Shown in pieces: positions 17,897-26,318 of a stretch of 64,000 bases of DNA. Both the position numbers and the translations under genes were made by a program. Numbering within the stretch: position 1 is the first letter of the stretch; each line of letters begins with the position of its first letter. The notes under the pieces are model-generated. The model saw only the letters and a program-made list of their open reading frames with translations. It did not search any database and was not told where the DNA came from. This stretch comes from Arsukibacterium tuosuense (GTDB lineage Bacteria > Pseudomonadota > Gammaproteobacteria > Enterobacterales > Alteromonadaceae): positions 62,001-126,000 of the forward strand of contig NZ_OBEB01000003.1 in the NCBI RefSeq assembly GCF_900215315.1, in the 5' to 3' direction.

Positions 17897-20800
17897 ATGA
17901 CCACATTTAAACCATGTTTGCTGGCACTGGCCATCGCCAGCCTTACCTTGCAGGCAGAAGATAAAAAGCCAGACTGGGATGTTAATGCGCCGCAAGGCCA
18001 GTTTGAAACTGTAGATATTAATGTGCAGCAAGGCAGCTGGATGAACATCACCGTTAGCCCGGATGGTAAAACCCTGGCCTTTGATTTACTGGGTGATATT
18101 TACACCATGCCAATTAGCGGCGGTAAAGCCACTGCCCTGACCAATGACATTGCCTGGAATATGCAACCGGTGTTCAGCCCCGATGGTAAAACCATTGCCT
18201 TTACCAGTGACCGCGATGGCGGCGACAATATCTGGCTGATGAATGCCGATGGCAGCGAGCCCCGCGCGGTAACCAACGAAACCTTCCGCTTACTGAACAG
18301 CCCGGCCTGGAGCCCGGATGGCCAGTTTATTGTTGCCCGCAAGCACTTTACCGCCAGCCGATCGTTAGGCGCCGGTGAAGTTTGGCAATATCACGTTAGT
18401 GGCGGTAATGGCGTAATGCTAACTGAGCGGCCAAATGACCAGAAAGACTTAGGCGAGCCGGCATTCTCCAATGATGGTAAGTACATTTATTTCTCGCAGG
18501 ACGATACCCCGGGTAAAACCTTTCACTACAGCAAAGATTCCGAATCAGGCATTTACGTTATTAAGCGCTTTGAGCGTGAAACCGGTAAAATTGAAGAGCT
18601 GCTTGGCGGTGCCGGCGGTGCCATCCGCCCTACGCCCTCACCTGACGGCAAATACCTGGCCTATATCCGCCGGGTCGATTTTCAAAGCACCTTGTTTTTA
18701 TATGATTTAAGCAGTGGCGAACATATTAAACTGTACGACGGCCTGGACCGTGACATGCAGGAAACCTGGGCTATTCATGGCGTATACCCCACCTTAAGCT
18801 GGACCCCGGATAATAAAGCGCTGTTATTCTGGGCCGGTGGTGGAATTAAACGGCTAAATATTGCCAGCAAGCAAGTGGCAACGGTGCCATTTGAAGTTAA
18901 TACCAGTAAACAAATTCAAACCGCGCTGCGGGTTACTCAAGATCTGGATAAAACCGACGTTGATGTGAAAATGCTGCGCTTCGTTAAGGTTTCACCCAAT
19001 GGCAAACAAGCGGTATTTACCGCACTGGGCCATTTGTACATTACCGATTTAGATGACCCGAAACCGCGCAGGCTAACCAAGCAAACTACCGATTTTGAGT
19101 TTTACCCCGAGTTTTCCCGCGACGGTAAAGAGTTAGTTTTTGTCAGCTGGAATGACCAAACTCAGGGCGCAGTAAACCTGTTAAACCTGCGAAACGGCCG
19201 GGTAACCAAACTGACCAGCGAACCGGGTAAGTATATTGAGCCAACCTTAAGCCCCGATGGTAAAACGGTGGTGTACCGGAAAATCGGCGCTGGCAGCATT
19301 CTGCCACGGCAATGGTCACTGAATACCGGCCTGTATAAAATCAGCAGCCGCGGTGGCGACAGCGAGCTACTGGCCCGCAATGGCCGGGCGCCGATGTTCG
19401 GCGCCAGCAATGATAAAGTGTACGCTATGGATTATGGCAGTTCGCCAAGTTTTATCAGCATCGATTTAAACAAACAAACCCAGCAAACCTTATATACCGC
19501 CAAGTTCGGGACCGAATTTAAACTGTCGCCTGATGGTAAATACCTGGCGTTTGCTGATCGCTTTAAAGTCTTTGTTACGCCCTTTATTGAACGGGGCCGG
19601 GCTATTGATATCAGTGGCAACGACAAACAGTTACCGGTAAAACAGTTATCTGTGCGCGCCGGCGAATATATCAGCTGGAGTGGTGACAGCCGCAACCTTT
19701 ACTGGAGCTTAGGCCCCGAGCTGTATCATGCCAGCATTAATGGTTTGTTCGAGCACGGCGCTGAAAGTGATGACTTTAAAGTAGAAAATGGTATTAACCT
19801 CGGCTTTAAATTCCCGGCGGACATTCCACGCGGTGTGGTTGCCTTTGTCGGTGGCCAGGTGCTGAGTATGAAGGGCGATGAAGTCATTGCAAATGGCGTG
19901 GTAGTGGTTGAGAACAATAAAATTGTTGCCGTTGGCAACCGCGCTGATGTGGCCGTGCCCAGTAACGCCAAGGTGTATGATATTACCGGGAAAACCATTA
20001 TGCCCGGCATATTCGATGCTCACTCCCATGGCAGCCAGGGCAACCAGCAAATTACCCCGCAACAAAACTGGCTGAATTATGCCGGTTTAACCTTTGGCGT
20101 AACCAGTATTCACGACCCGTCAAACGATACCCGTGAAATATTTTCGGCCAGTGAAATGCAGCAGTCCGGCCAAATTGTCGGGCCGCGGATTTTCTCTACC
20201 GGAACCATTTTATACGGGGCTGAGGGCGCAGGTTATACCTCGCATATCGACAGCCTGGACGACGCTAAATTCCACCTGGAACGCTTACAGAAAGTGGGCG
20301 CTTTCAGTGTGAAAAGCTATAACCAGCCGCGGCGTAATCAGCGCCAGCAGGTAATTCAGGCAGCACGTGAGCTGGACATGATGGTAGTACCGGAAGGTGG
20401 CTCGTTAATGCAGCATAACCTGACCATGATCGTCGACGGCCATACCACCATAGAACATGCCCTGCCTGCAGCAAAAGTGTATGACGACATTAAACAGTTA
20501 TGGCAGGCCAGCGGCACCGCCTACACCCCTACCCTGAACGTCGCCTATGGCGGCATCTGGGGCGAAAACTACTGGTACGATAAAACCGAAGTGTGGAAAC
20601 ACCCACGCTTAAGCAAGTATGTGCCTATGGACGTATTAGCACCACGCAGTATGCGCCGGCCTACCGCACCGGATCATCATTACAATCACTTTGCCGTGGT
20701 TAAAACGGCCAAAGAGTTACAGGATGTCGGGGTGGTTGCGAATATTGGCCCGCACGGCCAGCGCGAAGGCCTAGGTGCCCACTGGGAGATCTGGATGTTC

Positions 20801-21070
20801 GCCCAGGGCGGCATGAGCCCGCTGGAAGCGTTAAAAACCGCGACCATCAACCCGGCTAAAACCTTTGGTATGGACCATCAGTTAGGTAGCATCGAACCCG
20901 GTAAACTGGCTGATTTAATCGTTATCGACGGTAACCCGTTACAAGACATCCGGGTTAGCGATAAGGTAATTTACACTATGGTCAACGGCAGGCTGTTTGA
21001 TGCTGAGAGCATGAACGAAATTGGCACCCGCGAAAGACAACGTAAGCCATTTGAGTTTGAGCCAAAGTAA
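17897..21070 (+). CDS. Secreted TolB-like beta-propeller / amidohydrolase fusion
   Basis: A 1057-residue protein with a short signal peptide (ending near LTLQAED). Residues ~40-620 hold repeated WD40/PD40 propeller blades (recurring SPDGKTLAF, SPDGKTIAFTSDRDGG, SPDGKYLAY). Residues ~650-1040 are a metal-dependent amidohydrolase: GKTIMPGIFDAHSHG gives the HxH metal pair, EHALPAA and HGQREG supply further ligands, and MTPxxAL is replaced by MSPLEALKTATINPAK, with GSIEPGKLADLIVIDGNPL near the end. It is probably a periplasmic hydrolase of cyclic amides or dipeptides; the substrate is unknown. A strong terminator follows. No accessory genes adjoin it. Confidence 0.9.
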   Translation: MTTFKPCLLALAIASLTLQAEDKKPDWDVNAPQGQFETVDINVQQGSWMNITVSPDGKTLAFDLLGDIYTMPISGGKATALTNDIAWNMQPVFSPDGKTIAFTSDRDGGDNIWLMNADGSEPRAVTNETFRLLNSPAWSPDGQFIVARKHFTASRSLGAGEVWQYHVSGGNGVMLTERPNDQKDLGEPAFSNDGKYIYFSQDDTPGKTFHYSKDSESGIYVIKRFERETGKIEELLGGAGGAIRPTPSPDGKYLAYIRRVDFQSTLFLYDLSSGEHIKLYDGLDRDMQETWAIHGVYPTLSWTPDNKALLFWAGGGIKRLNIASKQVATVPFEVNTSKQIQTALRVTQDLDKTDVDVKMLRFVKVSPNGKQAVFTALGHLYITDLDDPKPRRLTKQTTDFEFYPEFSRDGKELVFVSWNDQTQGAVNLLNLRNGRVTKLTSEPGKYIEPTLSPDGKTVVYRKIGAGSILPRQWSLNTGLYKISSRGGDSELLARNGRAPMFGASNDKVYAMDYGSSPSFISIDLNKQTQQTLYTAKFGTEFKLSPDGKYLAFADRFKVFVTPFIERGRAIDISGNDKQLPVKQLSVRAGEYISWSGDSRNLYWSLGPELYHASINGLFEHGAESDDFKVENGINLGFKFPADIPRGVVAFVGGQVLSMKGDEVIANGVVVVENNKIVAVGNRADVAVPSNAKVYDITGKTIMPGIFDAHSHGSQGNQQITPQQNWLNYAGLTFGVTSIHDPSNDTREIFSASEMQQSGQIVGPRIFSTGTILYGAEGAGYTSHIDSLDDAKFHLERLQKVGAFSVKSYNQPRRNQRQQVIQAARELDMMVVPEGGSLMQHNLTMIVDGHTTIEHALPAAKVYDDIKQLWQASGTAYTPTLNVAYGGIWGENYWYDKTEVWKHPRLSKYVPMDVLAPRSMRRPTAPDHHYNHFAVVKTAKELQDVGVVANIGPHGQREGLGAHWEIWMFAQGGMSPLEALKTATINPAKTFGMDHQLGSIEPGKLADLIVIDGNPLQDIRVSDKVIYTMVNGRLFDAESMNEIGTRERQRKPFEFEPK

Positions 21071-21092
21071 CAACTGGCTTAATTCAATAATT

Positions 21093-21120
21093 AGCCCCGG
21101 CTCTGCCGGGGCTTTTTTTT
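21093..21120 (+). terminator. Intrinsic terminator after the propeller-amidohydrolase
   Basis: AGCCCCGGC and GCCGGGGCT form a 9-bp stem with a TCT loop, followed by eight T residues. It lies 23 bases after the stop codon. Confidence 0.92.
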
Positions 21121-21123
21121 AAT

Positions 21124-21579
21124 TTAACTTACTACCACTAACATTGACTGACTCATTGACTGAAAAGTATCAATGTAAGCATTAACATCCTCGGCAGCGC
21201 CTTTTACTTTAAGACGGTGGGCATACGCCAGCCGGGCACTCATGACAAACCAGAACAGCGCGCTGATAAAACCGACAAAGCGCCAAACGGTTGTTTTTGC
21301 CCACTTCAGTGCCAGGGTAATAGACAGCACATAAAGCACAAAACCAGCCAGTTTTGACGAGGCCCAGCCATTAACGAACGGATACAACTGCAGCGGATTC
21401 ACCATCACTAAATAAATAGCGGTAACAATAAACAAGGTATATAAAATATGCGGGCCAATTTTCAGCAGTTTGTTGTTTACCTTATCAGAGCCCTTCAGCG
21501 TTAAGGCAAAGTTGATTAGAAAAAACACCAACGTCAGCGCAATTATGGTCAGATGGGTATGTTTTATTATCATGTACAT
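21124..21579 (-). CDS. SirB2-family membrane protein
   Basis: A 151-residue protein with four to five transmembrane helices, matching SirB2 (named for a Salmonella invasion-regulation locus, molecular role unknown): an IKHTHLTIIALTLVFF start, KIGPHILYTLFIVTAIYLVM in the middle and SARLAYAHRLK at the end, cut here for brevity. CAGGGA lies about nine bases before the first ATG; a second ATG two codons on is possible. The gene converges on the amidohydrolase, sharing its terminator region. Confidence 0.85.
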   Translation of the reverse strand: MYMIIKHTHLTIIALTLVFFLINFALTLKGSDKVNNKLLKIGPHILYTLFIVTAIYLVMVNPLQLYPFVNGWASSKLAGFVLYVLSITLALKWAKTTVWRFVGFISALFWFVMSARLAYAHRLKVKGAAEDVNAYIDTFQSMSQSMLVVVS

Positions 21580-21825
21580 AGCGGATTTCCCTGAAATTAT
21601 ATTTTTCGCCCGCCAATATAACGCTTTATCTGTGGTTTGACGATGTTAACGCGATAAACGCTGTTCGGCGACAAAAATTATCACAACAATAAAATGCTTG
21701 ATTTACATTCGGGTACAAGAATAGACTCGGGTAGCTTTAAGAAAATTAGAAGCTGTTCTGGCTGCAACTTGCGGGTGCAGATCTTTTGAATAAGTTGTTA
21801 TGTGTTTTCTGGAGGTGTCAGTTTA

Positions 21826-22056
21826 ATGTCCAACGTATTAAATGTAGTTAAGTCTCGCAATGCTATGTCGGAATTTACAATGTTGATTGTTTTGGCATTT
21901 TGTTTAATTGCTTTGTCATTTTTTGCAATCGGCTTTGTCTATGCTCACGCGCCAGAAATCACCATTTTGATCAAGCTTCTGGCAACCATGGGTACTGTAA
22001 ATATTGCTATGGTTTTCTATATAATTAAAAAATTCAATGCTTTATCAAATGTATAA
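21826..22056 (+). CDS. Small two-helix membrane protein, function unknown
   Basis: A 76-residue protein with two hydrophobic helices (TMLIVLAFCLIALSFFAIGF and ITILIKLLATMGTVNIAMVF) and a basic C-terminus. I recognise no family. The ATG at 21826 is used because GGAGGT (21811-21816) lies nine bases upstream; an ATG at 21802 lacks a ribosome site. Codon use is AT-rich compared with the neighbours (TTT, ATT, AAT frequent), and the 240-base upstream region is also AT-rich, which suggests acquisition or relaxed selection. An imperfect hairpin begins at its stop codon. Confidence 0.6.
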   Translation: MSNVLNVVKSRNAMSEFTMLIVLAFCLIALSFFAIGFVYAHAPEITILIKLLATMGTVNIAMVFYIIKKFNALSNV

Positions 22057-22078
22057 CGGGGCGCTATTGTCGCCGTTA
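22054..22078. repeat. Inverted repeat starting at the stop codon of the small membrane protein
   Basis: TAACGG(GG)CG at 22054-22063 is mirrored by CGCCGTTA at 22071-22078, giving an 8-bp stem with a bulge and a short loop. There is no T tract after it, so it is not a classic terminator. Confidence 0.4.
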
Positions 22079-22169
22079 GCGCGGCTGGAACGGTTTGCGC
22101 TGCGCTTCAGTCGCCCCCAAGCCTTGCGCTAGCTGTTGATGGTATTGGCAGGACAAATAAGGAACAAAC

Positions 22170-22271
22170 ATGGAAACGTTAATTGATATAGCGCTAAAGG
22201 TTGGTTTAATTATTTTTGTTGTGTTTGTTGCTGCCGTAATCATGCACAAAAACAATAGCAATAAAAAGTAG
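22170..22271 (+). CDS. 33-residue single-helix membrane peptide
   Basis: A short open frame, METLIDIALKVG followed by a hydrophobic stretch (LIIFVVFVAAVIM) and a basic tail HKNNSNKK, stopping at TAG. AAGGA lies about seven bases before the ATG. The shape, an acidic or neutral N-terminus, one transmembrane helix and a lysine-rich C-terminus, is that of small regulatory membrane peptides. No family is recognised and coding status rests on ribosome site and composition only. Confidence 0.5.
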   Translation: METLIDIALKVGLIIFVVFVAAVIMHKNNSNKK

Positions 22272-22345
22272 TTAATTTCGGGAAAAAAGGGCAATTTCGC
22301 CGGCAAAATTCAGCTTTGTCGGCGAAGTACTGTAAAGTGGTTTTG

Positions 22346-22468
22346 CTAGTTCTGATGACCTAGTATATTTTTCTCGCTTTTCTTGGACGTTTTGGCCGCT
22401 TTCTTTTCTTTAGCGGTTAATAGTGGTTTCTTCTTCACGTCTTTTTTACTGTCCTGGCCTTTGCTCAT
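22346..22468 (-). CDS. 40-residue lysine-rich small protein
   Basis: An open frame on the minus strand beginning MSKGQDSKKDVKKKPLLTA and continuing with KEKKAAKTSKKSEKN. About 40 percent is lysine. AGGTG lies about six bases upstream of the ATG. Similar tiny Lys-rich proteins beginning MSKGQDSKK occur widely in proteobacteria as hypothetical proteins; nucleic-acid or ribosome contact is plausible but not shown. Confidence 0.6.
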   Translation of the reverse strand: MSKGQDSKKDVKKKPLLTAKEKKAAKTSKKSEKNILGHQN

Positions 22469-22563
22469 TTTAATCACCTGTGTTTTACGTATGGGCCCGC
22501 GGCGCCTTACGTTTAGCAGTATGGCCCTTATTACCCAAAGCGCAATAGCCGCCTCTCAGGTTA

Positions 22564-23199
22564 TTACTTTATTTCAATAAGCACTTCGTTACGGCGCAGC
22601 ATCGGTAAGGTTAGCGGGCCGTTGTAGCCTGCTTCTACCGGCTCACTAATTGCGGTGTAGTCGTTTTCGTTAATCCAGTCCGTTAAGGTTTTAGTGTGTT
22701 TAGCAACATTCCGCTTGCTCAGGGTACCGCTGAATTTAATAGCGGCAACTTTATAATTGTTAAGCTCAGTGACCTTCACCTCAGGGTTAGTCGGTTTAGG
22801 TGTGGTTTGCAGGGTAAAGTCTTTTGGCATCACAAATGACATCATCGCTTCGCCAGCCCTGTTATCCATAAATACCGGTGCTGTCATGGCAATTTCAGTA
22901 CCCTTGTTATTGTCCGTCGTTTTAGCGTTATCCATAAACACCGGTGCTGTCATCGATATTTCAGTGGCGCCTTCGTTCTCACCACCGATATAGCGAAACA
23001 GTTTGCGAAAAGCGCTATTGCGGCCCTCGCCCGCCATACTGGTGGATACCAGCACCATGGCGTCATAATTGCGCACTTCAATATTTTTTTCAGCATCTGT
23101 TTTTAGCAAGGTGTAGGGAGCAGTTTCCACGTTACTTTGGCCAAATACCGAGCAACCGGCTAACAATACTGACGCAATAACAGAGAGTAAAAATTTCAC
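22564..23199 (-). CDS. SOUL/HBP-family lipoprotein
   Basis: A 211-residue protein starting at GTG (AAGGAT six bases upstream). The N-terminus is a lipoprotein signal with lipobox LLAGCS, so it should be anchored in the envelope. The SOUL domain follows: VRNYDAMVLVSTSM, FRKLFRYIGGEN, MTAPVFM, SFVMPKDF and LRRNEVLIEI. SOUL proteins are heme-binding or fold-related. The segment TEI[SA]MTAPVFMDN occurs twice in tandem, 22 codons apart, in place of the single copy usual in the family. It stands alone on its strand. Confidence 0.88.
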   Translation of the reverse strand: MKFLLSVIASVLLAGCSVFGQSNVETAPYTLLKTDAEKNIEVRNYDAMVLVSTSMAGEGRNSAFRKLFRYIGGENEGATEISMTAPVFMDNAKTTDNNKGTEIAMTAPVFMDNRAGEAMMSFVMPKDFTLQTTPKPTNPEVKVTELNNYKVAAIKFSGTLSKRNVAKHTKTLTDWINENDYTAISEPVEAGYNGPLTLPMLRRNEVLIEIK

Positions 23200-23272
23200 G
23201 GTATATCCTTAACTTGATCGATGATACGGCATATACGAAGAACCGGGCAAAAAGTAGCATTTCTCCGTCACT

Positions 23273-23316
23273 TTTCATTGCGGCGCCTGCCAGCCCTGCT
23301 CTACCTTGGCAGCACA
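23273..23316 (-). pseudogene. Remnant of the 3' end of a lipoprotein gene (copy of 26275-26318)
   Basis: On the minus strand this segment reads CAAKVEQGWQAPQ-stop, nearly the same as CAAKAEQGWQVPQ-stop at the end of the lipoprotein gene at 26277-26858. The DNA agrees in 41 of 44 bases, in the same orientation, 3002 bases apart. Upstream of the match the frame runs only about eight unrelated codons before a stop, and no ribosome site is present, so it is not a working gene. Confidence 0.5.
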
Positions 23317-23433
23317 ACGCGAAACCTGGCTGGGAGGGCTCACTTATTGCTGCTGGCAACCGATAGTTCGACATTAGCACGCTGAAAAGATAGACTTTCG
23401 CCCTGTTATATTTCTGACGTAATACAAATAAGC

Positions 23434-24588
23434 ATGTCGCAAACTCAGACTTTAATATTGGCCATTGGCGCATTTCAGGGCTTGCTGCTATTCACACTTT
23501 TAGTGAGTGATAAGCGGGTTAACTACGCCAGTAAATTACTGGGTTTACAATGCCTGTTGATAGCGACCAGCTTTGTACTGCCGCTCATTGTTGCCGCCGG
23601 AGAAAGCCAATTTGCCTGGCTGATTGGTTTGCTGGTATTTTTACCCGCCTGTTATGGCGCACTTACTTACTTGTATTGTCGAACCGCAATCACCGGCTCG
23701 GCACTTAAACCCAGCGATATGCTGCACCTGTTGCCACTGGCACTATGCTATCTGCTTAATTATGACCTGCTATTCTCTGCCGAAAAAGCGCTAAACTTTG
23801 TCACAATGGCTGAAACCACCCTGTTAAAACATAACCTGACAAAAGCTGTTTTTTACGGTCAGGCCTTAGTTTATGCGACGTTATTAATTAGCATGGTCAG
23901 TCGGTACCAGGCTAAAGCTAAACAAACATTAGCGTCTTATAACCCCGATATTTTCAGGTGGCTATGGAGCCTGACTACTTTCATGGTGACGATATGGGGT
24001 TTAAAGGTGCTGTTTTACTTTATTAGCCCGGCTCCAATGTTAAATATTATGGCCGATTGCCTGCTGGTGATCATGATTTATGCTATTGCCATTATGCAAT
24101 GGCGCAACCCTGGCCTGTTTCATATTCAGCAACTTGCAACACAACTTACGACCTCACATACAACGCAAAAAGCGCAACCAGACACAACAAAACACAAACC
24201 ATCAGCCGATGGCTTATTAGACCACGATACACGCTCAGACATTTTTCGAATGGTACAAAACCAGGTCAGGCAACAGGCTTTGTATCGGGATAGTCAACTT
24301 ACTCTGGTCGCCCTTGCACAGCAAGTTGGGGTCAGTGTCCATCATTTGTCAGAGACATTAAATCAATTCGGTGGCCAGAATTTTAATCAATTTATTAACG
24401 AATATCGGGTGGCAGAGGTGTGTGCGCAACTCGACCACAACAGCGACCGCAAATTGCTTGATCTGGCGCTGGATGCGGGTTTTGCGTCAAAAAGCAGTTT
24501 CAATGCTATCTTTAAAAGGCACACCGGGCAAAGCCCAAGCCAGTATCGAAGCCAATCACCTGACACTGCTGATTCAGCTAAGTTTTGA
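23434..24588 (+). CDS. AraC-family regulator with N-terminal membrane domain
   Basis: A 384-residue protein. Residues ~1-225 form about seven transmembrane helices (starting TLILAIGAFQGLLLFTLLV), a known sensor arrangement in Alteromonadales AraC regulators. A linker (~230-265) rich in T and Q follows. The C-terminal ~100 residues form the two helix-turn-helix AraC domain, with LVALAQQVGVSVHHLSETLN and LDLALDAGFASKSSFNAIFKR followed by TGQSPSQYR. It probably senses a membrane or extracellular signal. The amidohydrolase 121 nt downstream on the same strand is its likely target; an inverted repeat lies between them. Confidence 0.9.
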   Translation: MSQTQTLILAIGAFQGLLLFTLLVSDKRVNYASKLLGLQCLLIATSFVLPLIVAAGESQFAWLIGLLVFLPACYGALTYLYCRTAITGSALKPSDMLHLLPLALCYLLNYDLLFSAEKALNFVTMAETTLLKHNLTKAVFYGQALVYATLLISMVSRYQAKAKQTLASYNPDIFRWLWSLTTFMVTIWGLKVLFYFISPAPMLNIMADCLLVIMIYAIAIMQWRNPGLFHIQQLATQLTTSHTTQKAQPDTTKHKPSADGLLDHDTRSDIFRMVQNQVRQQALYRDSQLTLVALAQQVGVSVHHLSETLNQFGGQNFNQFINEYRVAEVCAQLDHNSDRKLLDLALDAGFASKSSFNAIFKRHTGQSPSQYRSQSPDTADSAKF

Positions 24589-24602
24589 GTCAGTTATAAA
24601 TG

Positions 24603-24632
24603 CGTCCAGCTTTAAAAATACCAAACTGGACG
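24603..24632. promoter_or_regulatory. Inverted repeat between araC-type gene and amidohydrolase
   Basis: CGTCCAG (24603-24609) and CTGGACG (24626-24632) are perfect 7-bp arms with a 16-nt AT-rich spacer. A related half-site, TCCGGACG, follows shortly after, and CTTATAAAT nearby could serve as a -10. It may be the operator for the AraC-type regulator upstream, or a weak terminator for its gene. Confidence 0.35.
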
Positions 24633-24709
24633 TCTAATCTTATAAATCCGGACGCCCCGCCCCGCTTACCTGTTTAAATTAGGCCATCGATAACAGATGG
24701 AACCTAACT

Positions 24710-26236
24710 ATGTTAAAAACACTTTCGAAATGGCTTATTGGCCTGTTAGCTTGTGCAGCAATTCTTATCACCGCCTATCTGCTGTGGTTTAAACACGGCG
24801 TCAATTTTATTTATGGCGCTCACACCGAAGTGGTCGATCATACCGTTTTTGCTGCACCGGTTGAGCTGACAACAATTACCGATGTCAACGTCCTGTCGCC
24901 AGACGGGCAAACAATGCTTACTGGCCGGACAATAGTCATCAATGACGGTAAGATTATTTCAATTACTGTCGGCGGCACTACACCTGCCAATGCCACGGTT
25001 ATTAATGGCCATGGCAAATACCTTATTCCAGGCCTGGTAGATTCACACGCCCATCTTCTGCAGAGCCCTAATGATCTGTTGCTTTACGTCGCCAACGGCG
25101 TCACCCATATTCGTGACTTGGGTGGCCCGGCTGATCGTTTGCAATTGCGCGAGGAGATTGAGCAAGGTCGCACAGGCCCCCGGCTATTTGTTTCATCACC
25201 GGCAATTGATTCAATGGGCCTGTTAGAGGGCGCTTTCTGGGAATTTATTACCTTCCATAAAAACACCCACGATGTAGAACATGCCAAAAGGATGGTTAAA
25301 AAGTTTGCAAAGCAAGGTTACGATGCCATTAAAATCTATCACCTTGATATGCCAAGCTACCGCGCTGTTAACGAACTGGCTGTCGAACTGGATATGCCAA
25401 CGACAGGCCATTTTCCGTTGACATTTGAGTTGTCGGAACTTGCCGTAACGCAGCAATCAGAAATTGGCCATCTTGAGGAAATTGTCCGGGTGCTGATCCG
25501 GGAGTTTGGCTCTATCAATGACAAAAGCAGCGATGCCTTCTATGCCCATGTAGCATTGCGCAGCGATGACATTATTGACGATCTGTTGGCGAATGACATT
25601 ACCGTCAACTCTGTACTGTGGTTTATGGAAAGTATCCATGATCAATTCAGCAATCTTGAGCAGGCGTTAACTGAAGTCGCTATTGAATACGCCAACCCTG
25701 GTATTGTTGAAGGTACCAAAGACTCTGAAGAATTTAAAGTCGGCTGGTTACCCGGTTACAACCAATTCGAGGCTACCAGTGCTCCCTCAGAAGAAATATA
25801 TAACAAGAATGATATTTTCTGGCAAGCCCGCGAGAAAGCACATCATATTCTGTTAAAAGCAATGGTCAGGCGTGGCGTTAACATAGTCGCCGGTACAGAT
25901 GCTGGCGCGAACTTAGTTGTGCCAGGCTTTTCAATACATGATGAACTAACATCCCTTAATTTGGCTGGTATGAGCCCAGCCCAAACACTCGCTACTGCCA
26001 CTAAGAACCCTGCTGAGTTGATGAAGAGCAATGCCGGTATTATTGCAGTGGGTCGACGTGCCGATCTGGTTCTGCTCAGCAAGAACCCACTGAGCGATAT
26101 CAACAACACCCGGACAATCGACACCGTGATCGTTAATGGCCGGGTATTTGGGCGCAAGCAGCTTGATGCTATGCTGGAAGCCGTTAAGGACGCCAACGCG
26201 AATAGTAGGAAGATCAGTATCGACAAGTATCTGTAG
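24710..26236 (+). CDS. Membrane-anchored amidohydrolase
   Basis: A 508-residue protein with an N-terminal hydrophobic helix (LIGLLACAAILITAYLLWF) acting as anchor or uncleaved signal. The catalytic part is a metal-dependent amidohydrolase: IPGLVDSHAHLL gives the HxH pair, KIYHLD a likely bridging lysine region, TTGHFP and EIGHLEE later histidines, IVAGTDAGAN the Asp, and a C-terminal MSPAQTLATATKNPAELM plus GRRADLVLLSKNPL. It resembles prolidase-like or imidazolonepropionase-like members; the substrate is unknown. It follows an AraC-type regulator and may be induced by it. Confidence 0.88.
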   Translation: MLKTLSKWLIGLLACAAILITAYLLWFKHGVNFIYGAHTEVVDHTVFAAPVELTTITDVNVLSPDGQTMLTGRTIVINDGKIISITVGGTTPANATVINGHGKYLIPGLVDSHAHLLQSPNDLLLYVANGVTHIRDLGGPADRLQLREEIEQGRTGPRLFVSSPAIDSMGLLEGAFWEFITFHKNTHDVEHAKRMVKKFAKQGYDAIKIYHLDMPSYRAVNELAVELDMPTTGHFPLTFELSELAVTQQSEIGHLEEIVRVLIREFGSINDKSSDAFYAHVALRSDDIIDDLLANDITVNSVLWFMESIHDQFSNLEQALTEVAIEYANPGIVEGTKDSEEFKVGWLPGYNQFEATSAPSEEIYNKNDIFWQAREKAHHILLKAMVRRGVNIVAGTDAGANLVVPGFSIHDELTSLNLAGMSPAQTLATATKNPAELMKSNAGIIAVGRRADLVLLSKNPLSDINNTRTIDTVIVNGRVFGRKQLDAMLEAVKDANANSRKISIDKYL

Positions 26237-26274
26237 TCGATATTACAAGCTCAGCGCGCCGCAATTGAATGACA

Positions 26275-26318
26275 TTTCATTGCGGCACCTGCCAGCCCTG
26301 TTCTGCCTTGGCAGCACA
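26275..26318. repeat. 44-bp direct repeat, intact copy (partner at 23273-23316)
   Basis: The last 14 codons of the lipoprotein gene and its stop. The other copy lies 3002 bases to the left with three mismatches. The pair brackets the AraC-type regulator and its amidohydrolase. Confidence 0.6.

Noticed and set aside
21780-22170. Possible integron gene cassette: a GTTATGTG motif before a small gene and an inverted repeat at its stop
   Set aside because: The repeat is only ~25 bp with a short loop, the core RYYYAAC/GTTRRRY motifs are not matched, and there is no integrase or cassette array.
23132-23473. 113-codon minus-strand frame across the SOUL upstream region
   Set aside because: It overlaps the SOUL start and the AraC-type start, has no ribosome site, and the conserved peptide remnant there lies in a different frame.
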